Source: Collinsella sp. (GTDB lineage Bacteria > Actinomycetota > Coriobacteriia > Coriobacteriales > Coriobacteriaceae). From it: 14,320 nucleotides of DNA. Positions 1 through 6,981 of this stretch are shown one piece after another. Each line of letters opens with the position of its first letter. Position 1 is the stretch's first letter. The position numbers and the translations under genes are program-made. The DNA lies in contig DXLV01000026.1 of the NCBI GenBank assembly GCA_019414545.1, positions 1-14,320 of the forward strand, given 5' to 3'. The notes under the pieces were generated by a model. It did no database searches. It saw nothing but the letters and a program-made list of their open reading frames with translations, and was not told the DNA's origin.

Positions 1-387
1 GTTCGTTCGGCAGGAACCGTGCTAGACATCCTCGAGTCGCATGGATTACTCACGCCAAGCCCCGACTCCCCCGCTATCATTTTCCACTGGTTTAGCGACA
101 CTTCGAACGAGTTCGTCCGCGCACGAAGCGCAGGCTGCTATTTTTCCGTGAACGAGCGGATGCTCGCCACCAAGCGCGGTCGCGAATATGCCCGACAGAT
201 TCCACTCGACCGTCTACTGCTCGAGACCGATGCGCCGACCGAGCCAAACACAGAAACAAGCGTGCAATCGCTCATCAGATCGCTCGCAAGGACCTCGATG
301 CGCATTGCCTCACTCAAAAACTGTGACGCAAAGCGCATCGAGTCGGTAGTTTTAGCAAATGCGCACTCTGTTTTTGACCTTCGCTAA
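1..387 (+). CDS. TatD-family metal-dependent hydrolase (3' part, cut by window start)
   Basis: This is the C-terminal part of a TatD-type deoxyribonuclease/hydrolase, a TIM-barrel metal enzyme. The frame is open from base 1 (reading VRSAGT before the GTG at 19), so the true start lies outside the window and the GTG is internal. About 128 residues are visible. They include the segment GCYFSVN followed by a basic stretch, and LLLETDAP near codon 73, whose Asp is the conserved metal-binding residue at the end of the TatD barrel. The last helices end at TAA 385-387, a normal TatD C terminus. TatD proteins act in the cytoplasm on DNA ends and in quality control; the exact substrate here cannot be told. 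The gene converges with the minus-strand operon and is probably functionally unrelated to it. Confidence 0.85.
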   Translation, partial: VRSAGTVLDILESHGLLTPSPDSPAIIFHWFSDTSNEFVRARSAGCYFSVNERMLATKRGREYARQIPLDRLLLETDAPTEPNTETSVQSLIRSLARTSMRIASLKNCDAKRIESVVLANAHSVFDLR

Positions 388-398
388 CCCCTGTGGGC

Positions 399-446
399 AA
401 AAATGCCAAGGGACATGCGAATCGCACAATGCAGTCCCTATTGGCA
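399..446 (-). terminator. Intrinsic terminator of the ten-gene minus-strand operon
   Basis: On the minus strand the arm TGCCAA-TA-GGGAC (446-434) pairs with GTCCC-TTGGCA (414-404), an 11-bp stem with a 2-nt bulge. A smaller nested hairpin (TGCG/CGCA, 416-426) sits in the loop. Five U residues (403-399) follow directly. The structure lies just after the FGGY kinase stop at 467, in the 79-base convergent gap before the TatD gene. It has no U-run in the + direction, so it probably serves the operon rather than TatD. The call rests on structure only. Confidence 0.55.
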
Positions 447-466
447 GGCAGTACAATTCGGCAGCA

Positions 467-1984
467 TTACACCAATTCGTGCATGAGATCACGGTTGCGT
501 GCATACAATTCGTCGAAGATATGACGGCGCGACGCATATAGCTCGTGGGCAGCCATATCGGGCACGATTGTTTGTGCAACGCCAAGGACTTGGGCGAGTT
601 CATCCCATGATGCATAGGCGCCACCTGCGAGAGATGCCATGATGGCATCACCGAAGCATGCGCCCACCGTAACCTTGGCAACCGAGACCTCGCGCCCGCA
701 TACGTCGGCGATAGCCTGCATCCAAACTGGATTCTTGGTTCCACCTCCGACAAGCATAATGCGCCCAATTGGCAGTCCATGCTCTCGCTCGATAATGTCG
801 ACATGGGATGCAACGGTATACGCGACGCCTTCCAAGGCGGCGCGAACCATATGGGCTCGCGTATGCCTTCCGGTCAGGCCAAAGAAGACGCCACGCGCCT
901 CGGGATCATTGAGCGGAGTACGCTCCCCCGCAAAGTACGGCAGACACAGGAGCCCATCGGCACCCGGCGCCACATCGGCGGCATCATGCGCCATAACCGA
1001 ATATGCATCGGGGCCACCGTGGCCCTCGGCCTCTACGGCGTCGCGATACAGCTCTTGGCGCAACCACGATGTGAGTGCACCCGCCGTATTGGTCCCCGCG
1101 CAGATCCCGTAAGTTCCGGGAATGATAAACGTTCCTGGCCACAGGCGGGCATCATCGACCATATGATCAGCTAAGTAGATGAAATACGCCGTGCTCCCCA
1201 ACTGAACCATCATATCGCCGGGACGGAATACACCCGTCGAAATGGCCTCGGCACCAGAGTCGCCCGTTCCCACCAAGACAGGTGTCCCCGCCACGAGCCC
1301 CGTCGCCTCAGCCGCACGCTGCGTAATCACCCCGGCAATATCGGTAGCCGACATTACCTCCGCCATCTGGTCAGGCCGGCAGAAACGAGCACATTCCCGA
1401 GCATCAACCTTCCAAGTGTAGCGGTCATATAGGGGAAGAAAATCCTCCGCCAAATAACGGTCCACCGTAAAACGCCCCGTCAACTTTGCGCACAGAAACG
1501 ATGACGCCGTCAGGAACTTCGCGGCACGTTCGTGCACCTCGGGCATATTCTCCTTAAACCACAAGATCTTAGGAGCAATATCTGACGAACAGGGATCGTG
1601 CCCGAAAAGCTCGCGCGCGCGATCTGACCCATATTCGGAAAGAAGCTCGTCAATCTGCGGCTTCGAACGTGCATCGACTCCATATAAAATCGCGGGCGCC
1701 AGCGCGTTGCACTCGGTATCGACCGGTACGCAGTCGCAACCCAATGCGGAAAGGCCCACGCATCCGATCTGCGCCGCGTTAACCCCCGATCGCACCACCA
1801 GCTCGCGCGACAAGCGGCAAAAATCGCCCCACCAAACTGCCTCCGCATCATGCTGGTACCATCCATCACGCGGGTTGTCCGTCTCGTGTCCACAAGAGGC
1901 CTGGCAAACGATGTTGCATCGATCATCGATTAAAACGCCTTTAGAGGCACTTGTCCCAATATCAATACCCAGATAGAACGCCAT
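467..1984 (-). CDS. FGGY-family carbohydrate kinase (xylulokinase-like)
   Basis: This is a 505-residue FGGY sugar kinase, of the usual family length. It should phosphorylate a sugar, ketose or polyol with ATP in the cytoplasm. Visible motifs are the N-terminal phosphate loop DIGTSASKG (8-16), the probable catalytic Asp in GTGDSGAEA (D242), the ATPase-fold segment QLGSTAYF (261-268), GERTP (353-357) and the adenosine-binding loop GGGTKNP (413-419). Overall it is closest to xylulokinase-type members, but the substrate-binding residues do not let me choose between xylulose, ribulose and other substrates. It is the last gene of the operon: its ATG lies 6 bases after the SgcQ-like stop and a terminator follows. 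An FGGY kinase is not part of known frl or fra operons, which suggests that this locus handles a second sugar or a side product. Confidence 0.9.
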   Translation of the reverse strand: MAFYLGIDIGTSASKGVLIDDRCNIVCQASCGHETDNPRDGWYQHDAEAVWWGDFCRLSRELVVRSGVNAAQIGCVGLSALGCDCVPVDTECNALAPAILYGVDARSKPQIDELLSEYGSDRARELFGHDPCSSDIAPKILWFKENMPEVHERAAKFLTASSFLCAKLTGRFTVDRYLAEDFLPLYDRYTWKVDARECARFCRPDQMAEVMSATDIAGVITQRAAEATGLVAGTPVLVGTGDSGAEAISTGVFRPGDMMVQLGSTAYFIYLADHMVDDARLWPGTFIIPGTYGICAGTNTAGALTSWLRQELYRDAVEAEGHGGPDAYSVMAHDAADVAPGADGLLCLPYFAGERTPLNDPEARGVFFGLTGRHTRAHMVRAALEGVAYTVASHVDIIEREHGLPIGRIMLVGGGTKNPVWMQAIADVCGREVSVAKVTVGACFGDAIMASLAGGAYASWDELAQVLGVAQTIVPDMAAHELYASRRHIFDELYARNRDLMHELV

Positions 1985-1990
1985 AGGTGC

Positions 1991-2799
1991 CTACTCCCCT
2001 CGCGCCGTGCGAGCGGCAGCCATAAAACGAGCTACCCGCTCAACATCAACCGGGGCATCCAGCTTTCCATCGCGCTTTAAGCACGTGCCGACAAACGCGC
2101 CATCGTAGTGAGCAAATACGTCAGCCACGGTATTTTCGCGACAACCGGTGCCACACACCACAGGCACTTGGCCAACACGCTCGCGGACCTCATCGGCAAG
2201 CTCGCCCGAAGCGCCGCGGCCGGCAGCCGAACCGCCGATGACCATCGCATCCGGTAGGCAATTAAAGAGAAGTGAATCGGCAATGTCCGCAGTCGTGCGG
2301 TCGTTGAGATAAACCTCCCCCTCGCTCGTGATGAAGTGAAAAAGCTTGAGGTCGTCCAAGCGCAGCGCCGCCTTGCGACGCATGGTGTGAGCGAAATCTC
2401 GGTTAATCAGCCCGAGATCACCGGCCCAGGCACCGCAAAATTGCAGCGCGTGAACTGCGCGTCGACGGCAGCGCACAGCTCGATTGTGGCATCACCATCG
2501 TAAATTGCCTCAGCTCCCCAAGGAGTCGACAGATCATGGGATAGAGCCCCGATTACATAGCCCATCGATGCAAGGGTTGAGGGAGAAACGTGCTGCTCAT
2601 AGGGCATCGAGAGCTCATTGGTAATCAAAATGCCATCGACACCGCCCTGCTGCAACGCTTCGAGATCGCGCTTGGCGGCTTCCACGACCTGTGACACGCT
2701 TCCGCCCGGGTAATACAGTGGATCGCCCGGCAGAGGACGCAGGTGCAGCATTCCGATAACCGGCTTTTCGGTCTTGAACATCGAAGTTAGAAACGACAT
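1991..2799 (-). pseudogene. BtpA/SgcQ-family protein, interrupted by a -1 frameshift
   Basis: Two overlapping reading frames together make one BtpA/SgcQ-type TIM-barrel protein. The first frame starts at ATG 2799, preceded by AAGGAG with a 6-base spacer, and reads MSFLTSMFKTEKPVIGMLHL through GGVDGILITNELSMPYE. It runs into a stop at 2407-2409. The second frame takes over at about 2437 with GAWAGDLGL, then NCLPDAMVIGG, GTGCRENT and FVGTCLKRDGK, ending at 1991. Joined by a -1 shift in the T4 tract at 2440-2437, the product is 269 residues and reads RCNFCGAWAGDLG. This matches the E. coli SgcQ pattern and its length, which I recall as near 268 residues. BtpA was linked to photosystem I assembly in cyanobacteria, and SgcQ lies in a sugar operon; no reaction is firmly established. 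The frameshift may be a real 1-base deletion, a sequencing error, or less likely programmed slippage. An in-frame ATG at 2814 has no comparable Shine-Dalgarno. The gene lies 33 bases after yjbQ and 6 before the FGGY kinase. Confidence 0.85.
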
Positions 2800-2832
2800 A
2801 ACGTGCTCCTTCATAGGGTTATTGCAGGGACG

Positions 2833-3267
2833 CTACTCCCCCAGCACCTCGACGTACACTTTTCGCTTCTGCGGACCGTCAAACTCCGCAAGATAGATGT
2901 TCTGGGCACCTCCGCACACGATGTGGCCATCTTGGACGGGAAAGAAGCAACTGTTTCCACAAATCATGCTCTTGATATGCCCACAGGAGTTGTTACCGGT
3001 GGCTCCATAGCTCGGCAGGAAGTGTGCATGCGCATAGGGGGCATCGAGTGGGGCGATGCGATCAAGCGTCTCCATAAGATCCGTCTCCACGCAGGGCAGC
3101 CCCTCGTTTACCACGATTCCGCAGGTCGTATGCGACAAAATAATCGCCGCCAAGCCATTGGTCACCGAGCTGCGTTCGATGGCAGCGTGCACGTCCTCGG
3201 TAATATCGATGAACTGGTCCGGAGCAGTCGATAGATAGCTCAATGTCTCGAGCGTCACCATGTTCAC
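2833..3267 (-). CDS. YjbQ / UPF0047 family protein
   Basis: This is a small cytoplasmic protein of 144 residues, the normal size for the YjbQ/UPF0047 family (also labelled secondary thiamine-phosphate synthase). Family hallmarks are FIDITEDV (19-26), HTTCGIVVNE (46-55), the Asn/His segment GNNSCGHIKS (91-100), and the closing DGPQKRKVYVEVLGE with its conserved DGPR-like core. In most members the middle motif reads closer to GNADAHIK, so NNSCGHIK is a slight variant. E. coli YjbQ shows weak thiamine-phosphate synthase activity, and the physiological reaction is unknown. I used GTG 3267, which overlaps the upstream amidohydrolase stop (GTGA) and suggests translational coupling. The ATG at 3261 is an equally reasonable start and gives MVTLETLS. 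Its place among sugar genes suggests a metabolic role rather than vitamin synthesis. Confidence 0.87.
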   Translation of the reverse strand: MNMVTLETLSYLSTAPDQFIDITEDVHAAIERSSVTNGLAAIILSHTTCGIVVNEGLPCVETDLMETLDRIAPLDAPYAHAHFLPSYGATGNNSCGHIKSMICGNSCFFPVQDGHIVCGGAQNIYLAEFDGPQKRKVYVEVLGE

Positions 3268-4124
3268 TCATCCCCTTCAAGAAAACACAGGGCATTACCC
3301 CAGTAGAGCCTTTCTCGCGCATCATCGCGCATGGGCACGGTATCGAGCGCCCGCTTGAGTTTGAATGCACGGAAGCGCGGCGTATTGCTGGCGAACATCA
3401 CTTGGTGCGATAGCGCGCGCTCATACCACAGCGGCCCCATATCGACCGTGAAAAGACGCTGCATCATCTCCTCGGGCGAATCGATGTAAGTGATAGAGGT
3501 GTCCGCATAGCAGTTGGGATACTTGAGCAGCATCGCCACGGTCTCGCGCACCCAGGGCCAGCCAAAATGGGTCAAACTAAAACGCACATTTGGATGCGTT
3601 GCGATTGTGTGCTCAAATGCAAGCGGGTTACTGCGCGAGAGCTCTGCGCCCGGCTCCCAAGACATACCGGCATGGAAAACCACCGGCTTGTTATAGCGCT
3701 CGCACAGTTCGTAAAGCGGCTCGGCCACAGCATCATCGGGGGCAAAACCCTGCTTTGCAGGATGCAGGCAAAGCCCCTTTGCCCCCAACTCGGTAAAGGC
3801 GCGCTCCAATTCGTCTGCGGCACCGCTCACCTGCGGGTCTACGCTCGCAAATCCCCACAGACGATCGGGATGTGCGGCAACCAGCATGGCAATCTGGTCA
3901 TTGGTGCCAAAGTGCCCTCCGCATGCCGTGGTTACATCGAGCGGCATGAGCACGCTCTTCTGCACATCGCAGACGTCCATCTCGACTTGAAGCTCATCCC
4001 AATCCATGGGGCCCATATGCCCCATACCAAATTCTCGTGACCAAAAACCGAATCCATCAGGCTCATCACCCGGCGTACAGATCTCGCCGTAGAGCATAGG
4101 ATGGACCAACATGTCGATAACCAT
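3264..4124 (-). CDS. Amidohydrolase_2-family TIM-barrel protein with altered metal motifs
   Basis: This 286-residue protein has the amidohydrolase_2 (PF04909) layout, a family containing ACMSD-type decarboxylases and sugar or pyrone lactonases. The segments visible in order are IDMLVHP (3-9), GFASVDPQ (91-98), GAKGLCLHP (114-122), VVFHAG (148-153), SLTHFGWPWV (183-192), YADTS (206-210) and FASNTPRF (244-251). H151 and H186 are in place. The usual N-terminal HxH is LVH, with the first His replaced by Leu6, and the Asp of the usual GSDxP motif is Asn247. The metal site is therefore degenerate or different. The start is ATG 4124, because GGAAAGGAG lies 6 bases upstream; a longer reading frame reaches 4145 without such a site. 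It follows kinase 1 by 27 bases and overlaps yjbQ by 4. Hydrolysis of a lactone or C-C bond in sugar catabolism is a guess from family membership. Confidence 0.85.
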   Translation of the reverse strand: MVIDMLVHPMLYGEICTPGDEPDGFGFWSREFGMGHMGPMDWDELQVEMDVCDVQKSVLMPLDVTTACGGHFGTNDQIAMLVAAHPDRLWGFASVDPQVSGAADELERAFTELGAKGLCLHPAKQGFAPDDAVAEPLYELCERYNKPVVFHAGMSWEPGAELSRSNPLAFEHTIATHPNVRFSLTHFGWPWVRETVAMLLKYPNCYADTSITYIDSPEEMMQRLFTVDMGPLWYERALSHQVMFASNTPRFRAFKLKRALDTVPMRDDARERLYWGNALCFLEGDE

Positions 4125-4151
4125 TTCGTACTCCTTTCCAGGCATTTGACC

Positions 4152-4952
4152 CTAGTACGGCTCAAACGAACCAATCACTCGGGACGACAGCTCAGCGCCC
4201 GCCTTCATACACGCCGGAATATCAAGGCCATCGATCACGCCCTTGGTAAACCCGGCGATATACGAGTCACCGGCGCCCACGGTGTTAACGACCTTCTCCG
4301 CCGGTACGATCCCGCACTCATAGAAGCGCTCACCGTCATAGGCAATGCTTCCCTTCTCGCCAAGCGTGGCAACCGCAACGCGCGGCCCCAATTCCTGCAC
4401 GTGACGTACCCAGTCTCGCAGCTCCGGAGTGTCATCTTCAAACGACATAAATGCGTAGTCAACGTAGGGAAAATGATTCTCGCAGGCATATTCGGGATCC
4501 TGGCTGAACACCGAGAAGTCCATAACCACCGTCTTGCCCGCATCATGCCACTCGGGCAGGAGGTCCAAACAATTGCCAAACAGGTCGGTATGAATGATGT
4601 CATGCTCTAGGATAAACGCCCGGTCGTCTTCATTCGGTCGATATGTCTCCATTACGCCATCGATTGCCTCGAGATGTACACGATCGACGCCGTCTTTCAA
4701 TGCCATGAGCATCACCGAAGTGTCGCCATCCTCCACCCGCAGGCGTGAGATATCAAACCCCTCGGCGGCCAGCGCCTCCCTCATCTTGTCTCCGTACTCG
4801 TCCTTGCCGACAACCGACACGGCGGATACCGAAACGCCCATTCGTGCAAGATGGATACCCCAGTCAATGCCGTTACCAGTCGGATAGAACACGCCGATGT
4901 TTTGATAGACGTCCGCGCAGCAAAAACCAGCCGCACACGCTTTAATACCCAT
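4152..4952 (-). CDS. PfkB-family sugar kinase, FrlD-like (paralogue 1)
   Basis: This is a 266-residue ribokinase/PfkB-family kinase most like fructoselysine 6-kinase FrlD. Such enzymes use ATP to phosphorylate C6 of a fructosyl-amine in the cytoplasm. The FrlD-like order is DVYQNIGVFYPTGN (14-27), a short lid region, VVGKDEYG (47-54), FDISRL (66-71), DIIHTDLFGN (118-127), ATLGEKGSIAYDG (195-207), and NTVGAGDSYIAGF (223-235) with catalytic D229. The usual sugar-binding GGN is TGN here (25-27), while the upstream paralogue has GGN. I chose ATG 4952 because GGAG lies 6 bases upstream; an ATG at 4964 would precede that site. A 121-base gap holding a hairpin separates it from paralogue 2, the largest gap inside the operon. 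Two FrlD-like kinases beside one deglycase suggest distinct substrates, or one kinase adapted to a different Amadori compound. Confidence 0.88.
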   Translation of the reverse strand: MGIKACAAGFCCADVYQNIGVFYPTGNGIDWGIHLARMGVSVSAVSVVGKDEYGDKMREALAAEGFDISRLRVEDGDTSVMLMALKDGVDRVHLEAIDGVMETYRPNEDDRAFILEHDIIHTDLFGNCLDLLPEWHDAGKTVVMDFSVFSQDPEYACENHFPYVDYAFMSFEDDTPELRDWVRHVQELGPRVAVATLGEKGSIAYDGERFYECGIVPAEKVVNTVGAGDSYIAGFTKGVIDGLDIPACMKAGAELSSRVIGSFEPY

Positions 4953-4969
4953 ACTCTTCTCCAATGTTC

Positions 4970-5003
4970 AAAAGGGGACCCACCACATAACGAGCCCCCT
5001 TTT
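4970..5003 (-). terminator. Hairpin with U-tract between the two kinase genes (attenuator or terminator)
   Basis: AAAAGGGG (4970-4977) and CCCCTTTT (4996-5003) form a perfect 8-bp stem with an 18-base loop. Read in the operon direction, the 3' arm ends CCCCTTTT, so the U-run lies within the stem, and the structure could act in either direction. It ends 8 bases before the GGAG ribosome site of kinase 1. It may terminate part of the transcripts after paralogue 2, stabilise the upstream mRNA, or expose the ribosome site after processing. Confidence 0.4.
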
Positions 5004-5073
5004 CGCGTTTCGCTTATTGTTTTGCATCGGCTGTCCAAGGCCTCATAGCCAGACCGCCGCACGCTTTCTTAAG

Positions 5074-5937
5074 CTATTCGACGATTGGTGCTCCGTGGCC
5101 CCAAGAACCTTCCATGCCGCATACGGTCGAGGCAAACCCGGCAGCAAAATCGAGCGCGCGCTCGATGGCCTCGGCGCCATCCTCACCACGCTTGGCGGAA
5201 TCGAGATAGCACATCAAAAACGAGGTGAGGAACGAGTCGCCCGCCCCCATGGTGTCCTTCATGTCCGTTACCGGTTTAGCCAGCTGGCGGTAATAACGCT
5301 CGCCGTCGTAAGCAATGCAGCCCTCGGCGCCCGCCGTAGCCGACACAAAACGCGGACCTAGGCCCTTCACCCATGCCAGACGCTCGCGAATCTCGTCCTC
5401 ACTCGCGGCATCCGGCGCACTAAAGAAAGCAAAATCGACGTAGGGCGCAATCTGCTCGTAGTACTCGTCGGTGGAGTCGTCAGAAAAGTCAAAAGAGACC
5501 GTGACGCCCGCAGCCTTCAACTTGGGCAGCTCGCGCTCGGTAAAGCAATAGTTGCCCGAATGAACCACATCGAACCGCTTCATGTACGAAAGGTCAAAGC
5601 GATCGAGGACATAGCGCGCATCGCCACGGATACCGCCCTCGTTGGAGCCGAGGAAGACACGGTCACCGTCAACGACGGTCACGCGAGCCGCTCCGTTCTC
5701 GCCAATCATCTGCTCGCACTTGTCAAGTTCGATACCCTCATCCTCGAGGCTTGCAATGACATGCTCGGCAGCGGCGTCATTGCCAAAAATGCCCATGTAT
5801 GCGGAGCGTGCGGCACCGCATTTCTTGGCATAAACGGCGAAGTTCACCGCGTTGCCGCCAGGATACATGGTGTGGATATGCTCGTAGCGATCGACGACGT
5901 TGTCGCCAAATCCGAGCGCGTTAACGTTAAATGCCAT
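5074..5937 (-). CDS. PfkB-family sugar kinase, FrlD-like (paralogue 2, canonical motifs)
   Basis: This is a 287-residue PfkB/ribokinase-family protein similar to FrlD and FraD, which phosphorylate Amadori products at C6 before deglycation. Visible are GFGDNVVDRY (9-18), the canonical GGN sugar-binding motif in MYPGGNAVNFAVY (24-36), FDVVHSGNY (122-130), VSFDFSDDS (147-155), YVDFAFFSAPD (166-176) and DTMGAGDSF (228-236) with catalytic D234. The DFSD and AFFSAP segments match FrlD closely. The start is ATG 5937, which gives the short family N terminus MAFNVNALGFGDN. GAAGGG precedes it, and the deglycase stop is only 13 bases upstream. Being next to the deglycase, it is the best candidate for the kinase that feeds it. 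Paralogue 1 follows after a hairpin. The exact amino-acid part of the substrate (lysine, asparagine, glucoselysine or other) cannot be read from sequence. Confidence 0.9.
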   Translation of the reverse strand: MAFNVNALGFGDNVVDRYEHIHTMYPGGNAVNFAVYAKKCGAARSAYMGIFGNDAAAEHVIASLEDEGIELDKCEQMIGENGAARVTVVDGDRVFLGSNEGGIRGDARYVLDRFDLSYMKRFDVVHSGNYCFTERELPKLKAAGVTVSFDFSDDSTDEYYEQIAPYVDFAFFSAPDAASEDEIRERLAWVKGLGPRFVSATAGAEGCIAYDGERYYRQLAKPVTDMKDTMGAGDSFLTSFLMCYLDSAKRGEDGAEAIERALDFAAGFASTVCGMEGSWGHGAPIVE

Positions 5938-5950
5938 GGTATTTACCCTT

Positions 5951-6919
5951 CTAGTACTCGACGACGCCCATGTAGCGACGGAAATCGGGATCATGGTCAA
6001 ACACCTTGCCGCGTGCGGCACGCAGCTCGCAGTTCATGGCGTAGAACAGCACCGGGTCCAGATAGGCACGGACGCTCGCCGGCACGGCTTCCATACCGTA
6101 CTCCTTGGCATCGAGCACCATCAGCGTATCGGTATGCGTCTTAAGGAACGCCAGGGCGCGCTCGTCCATAGCACGGCACTCGCTGGAGCCCATCTGCAGG
6201 AAGTAAAAAACGCCATCCTGAGTAGCCTCGAAGGGGCCATGGAAGTACTCGGCAGAGTGGATGTAGCTGCAGTGCTGCCACTGCATCTCCATAAGAGAGC
6301 AGATAGCGAAACCGTAGGTCTGGCTAAAGTTGGGACCGCTGCCCAAAATATAGAAGAACTCATGCTCCTGGCAAAGCTTGGCAAAACGATCGCCCAGCTC
6401 GACATTTACCTTCTCGCGTGCCGGGGGAAGAATCTTATCCATCTCGGCGATACCGGCATACATATCGGCAAGATCGACGTAGCTCTCCTGCTGATCGAGC
6501 AGCTCTGCCGCAAGCGACAGCGAAATGCCAGCGGGGACCTCGGCCTGCGGCACACCCTCGCCCCACGGGTAGACCCACGTGGTCCACTTGCCAGAGTCAA
6601 TCTTGGATCCAGCGTTGTCGGTCTGGGCGATCACCGTAGCGCCGGCGGCAAGGGCGATCTCACAGCCCTCGACGACCTCGGGGGTGTTGCCACTGTGGCT
6701 GCAGGCAATGACCAGGGATTTCTCACCCAAGCGGCGCGGACGCATGATATCGAACTCGCGAGCCGTATAGATATACGAAGTGAAGGTGGTTGCCTCGCGC
6801 TGCAGAAGCTCATGAGCCGGGATCAAATCGATCATGGAGCCACCGCAAGCAATCCAGTAGACGCTGTCGAACTTGCCCTTCTCGGCAATTGCCTCTTTGA
6901 TCAGATCGTGTGCGTTCAT
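5951..6919 (-). CDS. SIS-domain deglycase, FrlB/FraB-like
   Basis: This 322-residue protein has tandem SIS domains, as in fructoselysine-6-phosphate deglycase FrlB and its relative FraB. Those enzymes split the phosphorylated Amadori product into glucose 6-phosphate and the free amino acid. SIS domain 1 has YWIACGGSM (21-29) and ACSHSGNTPEVVEG (72-85). SIS domain 2 has FFYILGSGPNFSQTYG (188-203), SLMEMQWQHC (208-217) and SAEYFHGPFE (222-231). E211 and H227 are 16 residues apart and line up with the catalytic Glu214 and His230 that I recall for Salmonella FraB. The C terminus, DHDPDFRRYMGVVEY, is strikingly like the end of E. coli FrlB. GlmS and other SIS isomerases lack this tail. ATG 6919 has AAGGA upstream. 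It lies 62 bases after the epimerase and 13 before kinase 2, the classic kinase/deglycase pairing, so the Amadori assignment is strong while the amine remains unknown. Confidence 0.88.
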   Translation of the reverse strand: MNAHDLIKEAIAEKGKFDSVYWIACGGSMIDLIPAHELLQREATTFTSYIYTAREFDIMRPRRLGEKSLVIACSHSGNTPEVVEGCEIALAAGATVIAQTDNAGSKIDSGKWTTWVYPWGEGVPQAEVPAGISLSLAAELLDQQESYVDLADMYAGIAEMDKILPPAREKVNVELGDRFAKLCQEHEFFYILGSGPNFSQTYGFAICSLMEMQWQHCSYIHSAEYFHGPFEATQDGVFYFLQMGSSECRAMDERALAFLKTHTDTLMVLDAKEYGMEAVPASVRAYLDPVLFYAMNCELRAARGKVFDHDPDFRRYMGVVEY

Positions 6920-6981
6920 ATCCAGTTCCTTTCTTGTTTAGTCCGCAATCAATGACGTTGGCTGCGTGGCCGATAGTTGGT

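Noticed and set aside
19..21. GTG 19 as the start of the TatD-like gene
   Set aside because: The frame is open to base 1, and the visible part lacks the N-terminal two-thirds of the family, so the gene is simply cut by the window edge.
2407..2814. Two separate proteins instead of one frameshifted SgcQ-like gene
   Set aside because: Each half matches only part of the same TIM-barrel family. The second frame begins in meaningless arginine-rich sequence that becomes SgcQ-like exactly after the T4 tract.
5900..6955. A 351-codon + strand frame antisense to the deglycase
   Set aside because: It lies opposite a gene with clear SIS motifs and catalytic residues, and shows no family pattern of its own.
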